From Syntrophorhabdaceae bacterium PtaU1.Bin034 (GTDB lineage Bacteria; Desulfobacterota_G; Syntrophorhabdia; Syntrophorhabdales; WCHB1-27), in contig MVRP01000064.1 in the NCBI GenBank assembly GCA_002067405.1, positions 1 to 19,583 of the forward strand: a stretch of DNA of 19,583 nt, read 5' to 3'. Shown in pieces: positions 12,916-19,583 of the stretch. Both the position numbers and the translations under genes were made by a program. Under the pieces are notes generated by a model. It had not been told where the DNA came from and ran no database searches. It worked only from the letters and a program-made list of their open reading frames with translations. The first letter of the stretch is position 1; each line of letters begins with the position of its first letter.

Positions 12916-14532
12916 CTATCGCTGCCCCTTCCTGTCCGTCACATCGGAATTGACAAGCGGGAAAAAGATCGTGAAAACCGAGCCTTTCCCCGGCTCGCTA
13001 TCGGCGGTGATCGCTCCTTGATGGCTCTTTACGATGTTGTAGACTCTTGAAAGGCCGAGCCCCTTGGACTCCCCTGTCTTCCTGGTCGTAAAGAACGGTT
13101 CAAAGGCCTGTTCCAGCACGCACCGGTCCATGCCGCACCCCGAATCTCTCATTGAGAGACTTATGTAGCTCCCCGGCTTCATATCGGGATGGGGAGGACG
13201 GGAAGCTGGGGTGAGGGTAAAGTCTTCTACAGTCACTTCTATCATTCCATCCGTTTCCTGAACAGCGTGAAGCGCGTTCCAGGCAAGGTCCAGAAGGACT
13301 TGATTAATCTGAGCGGGATCAGCCAAAATACTTCCCGACTCGCTCCGTATATTGTACCTGATTTCTACCTTTGAAGGGAAGGAGACACGCAGGATCTCGA
13401 TTGTCCCGGCGATTGCTTCGCTCAATCTGATCGGTTTTTTTTCCTGTTTCTTGTCCACGCTAAAGCTCAGTATCTGGTCCACCAGTTCCCTGCCGCGCAT
13501 TCCTGCTTTCAATGCGTGTTCTATTCTTCTTTTCACTAACGGTTCATTGGATTTGTTTAACGCCATTTCGGAAAAACCAACGACGGCAGTGCAAATATTG
13601 GCGAGATCGTGGGCTACGCCGGTCGCAAGCGTAATGACAGCTTCCATCTTTCTGCATTGCTGAAGGTATCGCTCCGTCTTGATGTCTTCGGTCAAATCAC
13701 GGGCGATCAGGAAATACCTCATCGTCTTGCCCGAGTCGTCCCTGATCGGCGAAAAGCGTTCCTCATGCTCAAAGGAGGTACCGTCCTTTTTTCTTCCCGT
13801 AACGCGGACGGACCAGGCCTTTCCTGCCTCGAGCGTTTCCCGTACGGCTCGATGGAACTCCTCCCCGCAGGTATCGCTCCATAACAACTTGAACGGCCGG
13901 CCGATAAGGTCATCGCTCTCGTACCCCGTCATGCTGCAGAGCGCCTCGTTCACATACTCGATGACGCCATTACTCGATACAATACCCAGGCCCTCTTCAG
14001 CCCGCTCGATCGCCCTGTCCAACCGTATGTGGTCCGGCTGTTTGGCGCTTTGCTGCCGGCGCCTTTGCATTATCGCTGCAGCCGCAACCGCTCCAAAAGC
14101 CGATGCCGTCTGCCTGTCTCCCGGCGTGAAGCCTCCCCGTTTGTTCGCCAGTCCCAAAAGCCCAATGGTTTTGCCATTCGCACTAATGGGAGTAAAGAGG
14201 ACATTATCTATACCAGGATGACCTTCGGGAACGAACTGCCGGTACGGGCTATGGGAAAAGTCGTTGTCAAAAATCGCTTCACCGATACGAAATACCTCCG
14301 CCCCCAAACACCTTGACGTCATATCGAGATCCCAATTGCCCGATCCCTGGTGATTTCCGGCATCGAGATACATTATTCCGTTCTCGGCGCCGCTGTCGTC
14401 CGTAAGCACCAGATAACCGGACTCCCCTCCGGTGATTTCCTTGCACTTTTGGTAAATGGTTGCAACTGCAGATGAAAGATTGTCTGCTTCGAGAAGTGTC
14501 TTTGTGAACTCAAGGAGAGCTACCGTCTCCAT
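12916..14532 (-). CDS. Cytoplasmic GAF-PAS sensor histidine kinase
   Basis: Partner kinase of the adjacent response regulator, 538 residues, no transmembrane segment. In order: GAF domain (about 5-165; KCKEITGGESGYLVLTDDSG and the NVLFTPISANGKTIGLLGLA core), a short linker, PAS domain (about 180-280; GLGIVSSNGVIEYVNEALCS and MTGYESDDLIGRP), HisKA with ATGVAHDLANICTAVVGFSE and phospho-acceptor His308, and HATPase_c with N-box WNALHAV, G1 DSGCGM, F-box FEPFFTTR and G2 KGLGLSRVYNIV. The H-box AHDLAN departs from the usual AHDFNN of this class but keeps the His and the Asn four residues later. ATG 14532 is chosen because AGGAAGG is 6 bases upstream; a GTG at 14565 would add 11 residues. The sensed ligand is unknown but must be intracellular. 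Confidence 0.9.
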   Translation of the reverse strand: METVALLEFTKTLLEADNLSSAVATIYQKCKEITGGESGYLVLTDDSGAENGIMYLDAGNHQGSGNWDLDMTSRCLGAEVFRIGEAIFDNDFSHSPYRQFVPEGHPGIDNVLFTPISANGKTIGLLGLANKRGGFTPGDRQTASAFGAVAAAAIMQRRRQQSAKQPDHIRLDRAIERAEEGLGIVSSNGVIEYVNEALCSMTGYESDDLIGRPFKLLWSDTCGEEFHRAVRETLEAGKAWSVRVTGRKKDGTSFEHEERFSPIRDDSGKTMRYFLIARDLTEDIKTERYLQQCRKMEAVITLATGVAHDLANICTAVVGFSEMALNKSNEPLVKRRIEHALKAGMRGRELVDQILSFSVDKKQEKKPIRLSEAIAGTIEILRVSFPSKVEIRYNIRSESGSILADPAQINQVLLDLAWNALHAVQETDGMIEVTVEDFTLTPASRPPHPDMKPGSYISLSMRDSGCGMDRCVLEQAFEPFFTTRKTGESKGLGLSRVYNIVKSHQGAITADSEPGKGSVFTIFFPLVNSDVTDRKGQR

Positions 14533-14893
14533 GTCATCCCTTCCTATTGCTTTTTTGCCAATCACATCCCATCCTCACCATACAGCCGGTGAAACACCCG
14601 ATTCCCGGGCACCACCTTTTGATTGCCCGTTTTCTGCCCCTTCCCGCAAGAGCGGTTGAAATCGCGAAGAGCCCGGAAAATCGCCCCGGGCTCTTCGGTC
14701 GGTAAGGGAGAGGAGTGGATGGGCCATAAATTCTTTATGCGAATGTAATTCCCTGCCCCGGCTTTGTCAGGGTTTTTCTTCCGGTTAACCGGGCGTGAAG
14801 CCCAGAGTCAAAAAGTGGAGGGACAAAGATTTAATTAAAATGTACGCCTGCCGAACATATAAATGCATATATGCACGATTACGGAGGATACCA
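14533..14893. other. 361-bp divergent intergenic region
   Basis: It separates the leftward kinase gene from the rightward small secreted-protein gene. It contains a 12-bp perfect hairpin (14665-14697), a CCCTG/CAGGG stem followed by TTTTTCTT (14752-14780), the palindromes CCGGTTAACCGG (14781-14792) and TGCATATATGCA (14864-14875), and a 9-codon ORF MGHKFFMRM behind a GGAG (from about 14719). No promoter is clear enough to call. Confidence 0.55.
14665..14697. repeat. Perfect 12-bp GC-rich hairpin without T-tract
   Basis: CGAAGAGCCCGG (14665-14676) pairs with 14686-14697 around a 9-nt loop. It lies between divergent genes, where a terminator is not expected, and no T-run follows on either side. 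Role unknown. Confidence 0.6.
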
Positions 14894-15190
14894 ATGAGGC
14901 TGCTCCACAAGGCAATACGCTATATGTGTTATGCGGTGATTATCTGGACGGCCGCGCTTTTCTCATGCCTTTCATGGGGATCGTGGTCGTCTGTTTTTGC
15001 CGAGGACACGCTTGAAGTAAAGAGAGACAAGGAGAAGACGGTGTATTCTATTGGCTCTGACGATAAATACAGGAAGGAAGAGGCGGCTGAGAGAGACAAG
15101 GCCTGGGATATGCTGAGGAATATGTCGCCGATTATTGACGGAAGGCAGGTTCGCCCACCAAAAAGCCGCTCCCCGCAGCCCCCGAAATAA
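14894..15190 (+). CDS. Small secreted hypothetical protein
   Basis: A 98-residue product with a long Sec-type N-terminus (basic MRLLHKAIRYMCYAVIIWTA, hydrophobic stretch, probable cleavage after SSVFA, about residue 36). The mature ~60 residues are highly charged (DTLEVKRDKEKTVYSIGSDD, KYRKEEAAERDKAWDMLRNM) and end in a Pro/Arg/Lys-rich tail with PPKSRSPQPPK. It would be a small periplasmic or cell-surface protein. No family recognised. GGAGG lies 6 bases before the ATG at 14894; the frame is open back to 14795, but that extension has no ribosome site and would bury the signal peptide. Confidence 0.65.
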   Translation: MRLLHKAIRYMCYAVIIWTAALFSCLSWGSWSSVFAEDTLEVKRDKEKTVYSIGSDDKYRKEEAAERDKAWDMLRNMSPIIDGRQVRPPKSRSPQPPK

Positions 15191-15305
15191 GCCGGCCTTA
15201 CCGGGCAACGAATAGACGACCACACCCTGGTCTCTCACCCTCAAAACCGTATTCCTTGTTGTACGCTCCAAGGATATGTCGGAAACCAGCCAATGCCGTA
15301 ATTCC

Positions 15306-15333
15306 TTGACCCAGCTTCGCTCATTATTATAAA
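15306..15333 (+). promoter_or_regulatory. Sigma-70 promoter of the acetoacetate decarboxylase cluster
   Basis: TTGACC (15306-15311), a 16-bp spacer and TATAAA (15328-15333). The predicted start near 15340 precedes the mini-ORFs at 15368 and 15517 and the adc gene at 15736. No terminator-like hairpin is seen between it and adc. Confidence 0.5.
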
Positions 15334-15367
15334 ATGACAGCAAAATATTTGACAATCAGACAAGGAG

Positions 15368-15502
15368 ATGCATCGCGACGTGAAGGAGCGGAAAGAAGAA
15401 TATCGTGAATTATCAGCGATTTACGTCACGGTTCCGATTGGGCTGATTGAGCGCCGCGCGTATCGACTTTACACTCGTGATCAATTATCACCACTCATGT
15501 AA
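15368..15502 (+). CDS. 44-residue hypothetical ORF upstream of adc
   Basis: Reads MHRDVKERKEEYRELSAIYV followed by TVPIGLIERRAYRLYTRDQL and a short end. AAGGAG directly abuts the ATG (no spacer), which is too close; a GTG at 15380 would have a 12-base spacing. Its TAA stands just before the Shine-Dalgarno of the next mini-ORF. No similarity recognised. It may be a real small peptide, a leader or non-coding. Confidence 0.3.
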   Translation: MHRDVKERKEEYRELSAIYVTVPIGLIERRAYRLYTRDQLSPLM

Positions 15503-15516
15503 AGAGGAGCCAGACT

Positions 15517-15675
15517 ATGAAAATTAACACGGCATTTGCCTTCCCGAAAGCCGATCATTTCCTGGTGATGGACCGTCCTGAAGAATTCAACAGTGCCCTG
15601 GAGAAAGCGATCCTCATGCTGTTGAGAAGAACAGGCAAAGAGTCAGGATCGGGCAAAGGAAGGCTCATCGCATGA
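15517..15675 (+). CDS. 52-residue ORF resembling the C-terminus of an alpha/beta hydrolase
   Basis: Product begins MKINTAFAFPKADHFLVMDR and continues PEEFNSALEKAILMLLRR with a Lys/Gly/Ser-rich end. The D-H-F...(M/E)-x-(R/K/Q)-P-E-E-F-N pattern is that of the last catalytic-His segment and final helix of alpha/beta hydrolases, here with nothing of the rest of the fold. GAGGAG lies 7 bases before the ATG, so it may be translated. It lies 61 bp before adc behind the 15306 promoter. Either a remnant of a decayed hydrolase gene that kept or gained a start, or an independent small protein with chance resemblance. Confidence 0.45.
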   Translation: MKINTAFAFPKADHFLVMDRPEEFNSALEKAILMLLRRTGKESGSGKGRLIA

Positions 15676-15735
15676 TGCTTCGCCACCTGAATCGATCGAC
15701 TACAGCAGTCGGAAATCGCAGCCAAAGGAGAACCT

Positions 15736-16485
15736 ATGAAAATAGATGAGGTGAAGAACTGTCTTGCCATGCCTGCTGCAAGCCCTTCTTTTTCAGCCGG
15801 GCCGTACCGTTTCCGTAACCGTGAATATTTAATCATCGACTATGAAACGGACATGGATGCTCTCATGGCTGTTGTCCCGGAGCCCCTTGAAGTAGAAAAG
15901 CCGATTGTCAGGTATGAATTCATAAAGATGCCGGATTCGGACGGGTTTGGCTCCTATGCGGAGTCGGGACAGGTTATCCCGGTGAAATTCAAGGGCGGGT
16001 CGGGCAGTTATCTTCATTCCATGTATCTTGACGATCTGTCGCCCATTGTGGGAGGCAGGGAGATATGGGGATTTCCAAAAAAATATGCTCATCCGCAACT
16101 GCGGGTGGATCAAATCAACAAGGACTGCTATATAGGGGTCCTAAAATACGGTGAACTGGAAGTAGCCCGGGCTACGATGGCTTACAAATGGCAGCGGTTG
16201 AGCAATGAACCGCTCCGCGAAGCAGTACAGACAACCCCGAACTTTCTTCTTAAGATAATTCCCGATGTTGATTGCAGCGCAAAGATATGTCAACTGGTAA
16301 AATATTATCTCATTAACGTCACGATCAAGGAAGCCTGGACCGGACCGGCTTCTCTGCAGCTTTTCGCTCACTGCATGGCGCCCGTCGCCGACCTTCCGGT
16401 CAGGCGCATTATCGGCGGTGTTCACTTTATCGGCGACATGACCATTGGACCTGGCGAAGTAGCGTATGACTATATGAAAGAATAA
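15736..16485 (+). CDS. adc: Acetoacetate decarboxylase
   Basis: Converts acetoacetate to acetone and CO2 (EC 4.1.1.4). The 249-residue product aligns over its whole length, from memory, with the clostridial enzyme (244 residues): SPSFSAGPYRFRNREYLIID, ESGQVIPVKF with Glu76, WGFPKKYAHP with the Schiff-base Lys115 and the neighbouring Lys116 that lowers its pKa, NFLLKIIPDVD, KEAWTGPASLQLFAHCMAPV and DLPVRRIIGG. All catalytic residues fall at the same numbers as in the clostridial protein, so activity is likely, although some family members act on other beta-keto acids. AAAGGAG sits 5 bases before the ATG. Convergent with the 3-hydroxyacyl-CoA dehydrogenase gene 72 bp downstream. In a syntroph or sulfate reducer it could remove surplus acetoacetate or belong to ketone metabolism. 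Confidence 0.92.
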   Translation: MKIDEVKNCLAMPAASPSFSAGPYRFRNREYLIIDYETDMDALMAVVPEPLEVEKPIVRYEFIKMPDSDGFGSYAESGQVIPVKFKGGSGSYLHSMYLDDLSPIVGGREIWGFPKKYAHPQLRVDQINKDCYIGVLKYGELEVARATMAYKWQRLSNEPLREAVQTTPNFLLKIIPDVDCSAKICQLVKYYLINVTIKEAWTGPASLQLFAHCMAPVADLPVRRIIGGVHFIGDMTIGPGEVAYDYMKE

Positions 16486-16557
16486 GTGCCAAACTTCCCG
16501 CTTTTCGCCTGATGCCCGGTCGTTCCTACACTCAGGAAAAAGCATCGCATAATACTG

Positions 16558-17487
16558 TCAATCATCTCTTCTGTCTTTCTCGAGGAATTCCATCAAGGTC
16601 TCAGTTCTGAGCCTCATCATTTTTTCTTTCATTTCCGGTGTCCAGTCATAGAATCCCTTGCCCGACTTTAATCCCAGATTGCCTCCCTCCACAATCTTCT
16701 GCATCAATCCGGAGGGCTTGGTCGCATTTGACAATTCAGTAAAGAGGTACGCGGATATGCGGTGAAACACATCGAGACCTCCCATGTCTGCGCTGCAAAA
16801 CGGTCCCGTGACAGGGAGACGCCTGCCGTGGCCGTACGTGATCGACTTGTCCACTTCTTCAATGTCCGCATAACCCTGTTCAACGATGTAAAGCGCTTCT
16901 CTCAAAAGGGCTAGTTGAAGCCTGTTGCCTATAAAACCGGGGCATTCCTTCTTCATACGAACCGGTTTTTTGCCTAAAGCCTTAACCCATTCCATCGTCC
17001 TATCAACAACTTCTCCGGATGTTCTTTCACCGGGAACAACCTCTACCAGCGGAATAAGTTGAGGCGGATTCCAAAAGTGTGCAACCACGACCCTTTCCGG
17101 ATGTTCCAAACCGCGTGCGATTATCGTCGGGCTCAACCCGGAGGTATTTGTAGCCAGAATAACATCGGGCGCACAAAGCCGATCCAACTCCCTGAAAACC
17201 TTCTGCTTGAGTTCAAGATCCTCGGGCAGACATTCGATCACGAGGCCGGCAGACCCGACCGCATCGCGAATAGAAATAACGCATTTTATTCTCTGCATGA
17301 CGGTAGCACAATCGTCCGGACATCGTTCCGTTGTTGCAAGGCTCTCTTTGATCGCTTCCAACGCCTTTCCAAGCAATTCGTCAGAGATATCGCACAACGT
17401 GACCTCCCAGGAAGCCAGTGCTGCAAGCTCTGCTATGCCGTGCCCCATTGTTCCGGCGCCCAATACAGCAACATTTCCGATCTTCAT
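16558..17487 (-). CDS. 3-hydroxyacyl-CoA dehydrogenase (NAD-dependent)
   Basis: Oxidises (S)-3-hydroxyacyl-CoA to the 3-keto form, the third step of beta-oxidation, or the reverse in butyrate synthesis. The 309-residue product has the N-terminal Rossmann fold with GAGTMG (10-15), the NTSGL segment with Ser116, the catalytic pair His137 (VVAHFWNPP) and Glu149 (LVEVVPG), Asn188 in GFIGNRLQ, and the C-terminal helical dimer domain ending GLKSGKGFYDW. The AHFWNPPQLIPLVEVV form, rather than the MHFFNP of the butyryl enzymes, places it nearer the broad 3-hydroxyacyl-CoA/lambda-crystallin-like group, so the exact substrate is uncertain. GGGAGG lies 5 bases before the ATG. Confidence 0.88.
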   Translation of the reverse strand: MKIGNVAVLGAGTMGHGIAELAALASWEVTLCDISDELLGKALEAIKESLATTERCPDDCATVMQRIKCVISIRDAVGSAGLVIECLPEDLELKQKVFRELDRLCAPDVILATNTSGLSPTIIARGLEHPERVVVAHFWNPPQLIPLVEVVPGERTSGEVVDRTMEWVKALGKKPVRMKKECPGFIGNRLQLALLREALYIVEQGYADIEEVDKSITYGHGRRLPVTGPFCSADMGGLDVFHRISAYLFTELSNATKPSGLMQKIVEGGNLGLKSGKGFYDWTPEMKEKMMRLRTETLMEFLEKDRRDD

Positions 17488-17819
17488 GCCACCTCCCGAA
17501 AAGTTATTTGTTATTTATATCCTGGAATACCGGTTGGATAGACTTGAGCAAAGAGCGGCTCCCGGTCCTCCAGGTCCCAGACCTCTGTTCCAGTAAACCC
17601 TACCAAAGATATGTTGTCAAGCCAAGCCGGAAGCAAGGGAAGCAATGCACCCCAAAGTCCTCCTATGGATTTCCAGGTTCTGTATTCAGAGGTATTGATT
17701 GGACCGAGCCATGAAAAGCATCTCAGCACACAGTGCTTGAAAGACGGACGAGAGGCTCTACATTATGAAAGGGAAAGCAAAGGCTCGTCAAGCCGAGGGC
17801 CGGATCAGGGAGACAGAAA
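17488..17819. other. 332-bp divergent intergenic region
   Basis: It lies between the leftward 3-hydroxyacyl-CoA dehydrogenase and the rightward PHP-kinase fusion. It contains both ribosome sites at its edges and the uncertain Trp-rich minus-strand ORF at 17511-17729. No clear sigma-70 or sigma-54 promoter and no strong hairpin were found. Confidence 0.5.
17511..17729 (-). CDS. Doubtful Trp-rich ORF or gene fragment upstream of the 3-hydroxyacyl-CoA dehydrogenase
   Basis: The frame reads (from a GTG at 17729 without ribosome site) ...SEYRTWKSIGGLWGALLPLL then PAWLDNISLVGFTGTEVWDL and EDREPLFAQVYPTGIPGYK, stopping 23 bp before the dehydrogenase start. The lower part looks protein-like rather than random, but there is no ATG, no ribosome site and no family recognised. 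It could be the 3' remnant of a lost gene that once preceded the dehydrogenase in an operon, or a chance open frame. Confidence 0.25.
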   Translation of the reverse strand: MLRCFSWLGPINTSEYRTWKSIGGLWGALLPLLPAWLDNISLVGFTGTEVWDLEDREPLFAQVYPTGIPGYK

Positions 17820-19355
17820 ATGCTGCTCGAGATGCATTGCCACACGATAGAACATTCTGCATGCAGCTTTGTCCGCGCAGTCGATCTTGTGAGACAGATC
17901 TACAGAAATAACGTGGACGGGGCAATCATTACGGACCATCACTTCTTGTGGTCTGAAGAAGACCTGAAATCGCTCAAGCAGGCAGCAGAGGTGCCCGGCT
18001 TTTTTGTAATGCTTTCCGGGCAGGAAGTCACCACCTCCGACCACGGGGACATTCTGGTCTACGGAGCGGAGGAGGCAATCGCCAGAGGGATATCTCTGGC
18101 TGGAATTAGGACGCGATACCCTCACGCAGCCCTTGTTTTCGCTCATCCGTACAGGAACGGGAAAAAGCCCGGACGGGACCGGCTGCTGAATCCTCTTCTG
18201 GATGCGGTGGAAATCTTCAGTTCCAATCATTCGGTTTCAGGAAATGCCAGAGGTCTGCGGGATTGGCACCGTTACAAGTTCACTGCAATTGCCGGCACAG
18301 ACACCCATGCGCTCAGCTATGCAGGCCTTTACCCGACCCACTTCGACCACCCCATACAGCGCATAGAAGAACTCGCAGATGAGCTGAAGAAGGGTCATTG
18401 CCGGCCGTTTTTTAAGGAGATTCCCCGGGCAAAGGCTTACGTCAGGATCGACGAGGTCACGATCGGCATGACCGCAAGCGATGAGACCAGGGAAAAAGTC
18501 ATCATAAAGGAATTTAAGGATGGTGATAGATGGGCTTCGGGTGAGCGGGCGTTTTTCATCATGAAAGAGATCCGGCGTCACGGCTTTGCGGGAGGCTTGT
18601 ACCGCGTGCCCAAAGCTATTGAAAACGACCGAAACCATATGACGCTCGTTGAGCAAGGTCTTCGGGGCAATTCGCTTTTTGAGAGGATCATCGCCGCGGA
18701 CAGGGATCACGCGAGATTGTTTGTGAGGCTATCGGCTCAATGGCTTGCGCGCCTCCATAACCGGAAGCTGCGAATCACCCCGCCGGAGCAGTTCCCGGAG
18801 GTTGAAGAGAGACATTTCGCCAAGTATCTCGATCATTTTCAAAGGGTTGGTCACCGGAACACCGACCGCGTTCGGGAGATCGTAGAAGAGGTCAGAAAGG
18901 CCGAAACAGCCCTGCTTGTGAAGCACGCCGACAAACAGGTTCAGGTGCACGGGGATTACCACCCCAAGAACATTTACATCGGCCAGGATGATCCCGCTAA
19001 TCCCGACACCCTTTTTGTAGCGGCTATCGATTTCGACAACTCCTATTGCCTGCTCCCCGCATTCGACGTCGGTACCTTTTTGGCCCAGTTCAGAAACCAA
19101 CTGATTGACCATCCGAGGATCATAAAGGAGGTCCCGGAAGAAGTCTTTGTCGATGCGTACCTTTCATCTGCCCGGAACGTAAGCCCTGATTTCATGAGCC
19201 AGATCGAATTGTTCCGGGCCCGGGCCGACTTGAGCATTCTTTCTTTTCTCGTTCAGATAGGTCTTGGCTCAAGTGAAAACCTCTGGCGCGTTCTGATTGA
19301 GGCAGAAAGGGCGCTCGCCCAGTTTCAGGTCGGTGCCGCCACCGAAGCGCCATAA
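17820..19355 (+). CDS. PHP phosphoesterase fused to APH-like phosphotransferase
   Basis: A 511-residue, soluble two-domain protein. Residues 1-~210 form a PHP (polymerase and histidinol phosphatase) metal-dependent phosphoesterase domain: HCH (His6, His8), ITDHH (Asp39, His40), GQEVTT (Glu69), DHGDILVYG, FAHPY (His109) and AGTDTHA (Asp161, His163), so all metal ligands appear present. Residues ~215-500 resemble aminoglycoside/choline kinases (APH fold): KVIIKEF with the ATP lysine (Lys230), LARLHN, catalytic loop VHGDYHPKN (Asp379, Asn384) and the DFG-equivalent IDFDNS (Asp404), then the PAFDVGTFLAQ helix. PHP and APH domains each act on small phosphorylated metabolites in many proteins; one chain with both is unusual, and the substrate is unknown. 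The ATG is preceded by GGGAGA at about 7 bases. It stands alone, convergent with trmFO. Confidence 0.82.
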   Translation: MLLEMHCHTIEHSACSFVRAVDLVRQIYRNNVDGAIITDHHFLWSEEDLKSLKQAAEVPGFFVMLSGQEVTTSDHGDILVYGAEEAIARGISLAGIRTRYPHAALVFAHPYRNGKKPGRDRLLNPLLDAVEIFSSNHSVSGNARGLRDWHRYKFTAIAGTDTHALSYAGLYPTHFDHPIQRIEELADELKKGHCRPFFKEIPRAKAYVRIDEVTIGMTASDETREKVIIKEFKDGDRWASGERAFFIMKEIRRHGFAGGLYRVPKAIENDRNHMTLVEQGLRGNSLFERIIAADRDHARLFVRLSAQWLARLHNRKLRITPPEQFPEVEERHFAKYLDHFQRVGHRNTDRVREIVEEVRKAETALLVKHADKQVQVHGDYHPKNIYIGQDDPANPDTLFVAAIDFDNSYCLLPAFDVGTFLAQFRNQLIDHPRIIKEVPEEVFVDAYLSSARNVSPDFMSQIELFRARADLSILSFLVQIGLGSSENLWRVLIEAERALAQFQVGAATEAP

Positions 19356-19426
19356 ACCCGACCCCGTTTTTCGCCCTTTTCCCGACGAACAAGAGAGGCA
19401 AGAGGTTCGATAATGATCGGCATCGC

Positions 19427-19583
19427 TTATGTCGGGGAAATACCTAACCGGTCATCCGTGGCACGCTTCCATTCCGCCATTGTTTCAAGCGCCCTTTTTA
19501 TCACCGTCTCTTTCTCTTTTTTACTGTAGTCGGCCAGGAGCCCGAAATTCACGTTCATCGGCTGAAAATCCCTGCGCTCGGTG
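19427..19583 (-). CDS. trmFO: TrmFO, tRNA U54 methyltransferase (folate-dependent), C-terminal end
   Basis: Only the last 51 residues are in the window; the rest lies beyond the right edge. The frame reads TERRDFQPMNVNFGLLADYS then KKEKETVIKRALETMAEWKR and ends in a TAA at 19427-19429. The FQPMNVNFGLL motif followed by a Lys-rich helix is characteristic of the C-terminus of TrmFO, the methylenetetrahydrofolate-dependent flavoprotein that makes m5U54 in tRNA in many Gram-positive and some deltaproteobacterial species. It was short enough to be missed by an ORF cutoff. Convergent with the PHP-kinase gene, with 71 bp between and no strong terminator visible. Confidence 0.85.
   Translation of the reverse strand, partial: TERRDFQPMNVNFGLLADYSKKEKETVIKRALETMAEWKRATDDRLGISPT

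Noticed and set aside
12896..12916. Direct repeat GGACC near the end of the kinase gene
   Set aside because: Only five bases are identical in each copy; expected by chance and mostly coding.
14972..15355. 127-codon minus-strand open frame opposite the small secreted protein
   Set aside because: It starts at TTG without a ribosome site, and its upstream sequence is the plus-strand adc promoter region; composition looks like an antisense shadow.
1..19583. Search by eye for tRNA, rRNA, CRISPR arrays, transposase genes, phage genes and known anti-phage systems
   Set aside because: No cloverleaf with conserved tRNA bases, no regularly spaced repeats, no transposase or integrase motif and no recognised defence gene were seen; the window is ordinary chromosome with local rearrangement scars.

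Overview
This window looks like chromosomal DNA from a Gram-negative, probably anaerobic bacterium. The best guess is a former deltaproteobacterium of the syntrophic type (Syntrophorhabdus/Syntrophobacterales-like), an inference from gene content rather than from any marker gene. Supporting content: a long acyl-CoA dehydrogenase, a 3-hydroxyacyl-CoA dehydrogenase and acetoacetate decarboxylase; a STAS-MlaE/MlaF/MlaD outer-membrane lipid transport operon; two RpoH-type sigma factors of deltaproteobacterial style; an NtrC-class two-component pair; and TrmFO. I see no tRNA, rRNA, CRISPR array, transposase or phage gene.

Layout. 2-535 (+): C-terminal half of an MFS transporter. 622-651: sigma-70 promoter with an overlapping dyad. 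805-2655 (+): acyl-CoA dehydrogenase, ended by two strong hairpins. 7430-2777 (-): lipid-transport operon mlaE-mlaF-mlaD-lipoprotein, then an EcsC-like protein and a secreted CAP protein, with a good sigma-70 promoter at 7467-7495. Directly beside that promoter on + is a 5'-truncated acyl-CoA thioesterase. 7945-8684 (-): two small hypothetical genes. 8907-14532 (-): a regulatory block, with transcription running histidine kinase, response regulator, RpoH-like factor 2, RpoH-like factor 1. 14894-15190 (+): small secreted protein. 15306-16485 (+): promoter, two mini-ORFs (one resembling the C-terminal tail of an alpha/beta hydrolase), then acetoacetate decarboxylase, convergent with the 3-hydroxyacyl-CoA dehydrogenase (16558-17487, -). 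17820-19355 (+): a PHP phosphoesterase fused to an aminoglycoside-phosphotransferase-like kinase, convergent with the 3' end of trmFO.

The most interesting proposal is a regulatory cascade in the 8.9-14.5 kb block. The response regulator carries the GAFTGA loop of sigma-54 activators. Directly downstream of it, in front of the second rpoH-like gene, is a near-consensus -24/-12 element (TGGCACG-N4-TTGT) with two tandem 16-bp dyads of the GTCCTG...CAGGAC type, 19 bp apart and 105-124 bp upstream of the -24 element: the layout of an enhancer-dependent promoter. The other rpoH-like gene has a similar element (TGGCATA-N4-TTGT) with the same unusual T. The two sigma factors are alike in region 2.4 but differ in the -35 recognition helix. 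A cytoplasmic GAF/PAS sensor kinase may therefore switch on one or both alternative sigma factors through sigma-54. The second notable item is the PHP-kinase fusion, which joins a predicted phosphoesterase and a predicted small-molecule kinase in one chain.
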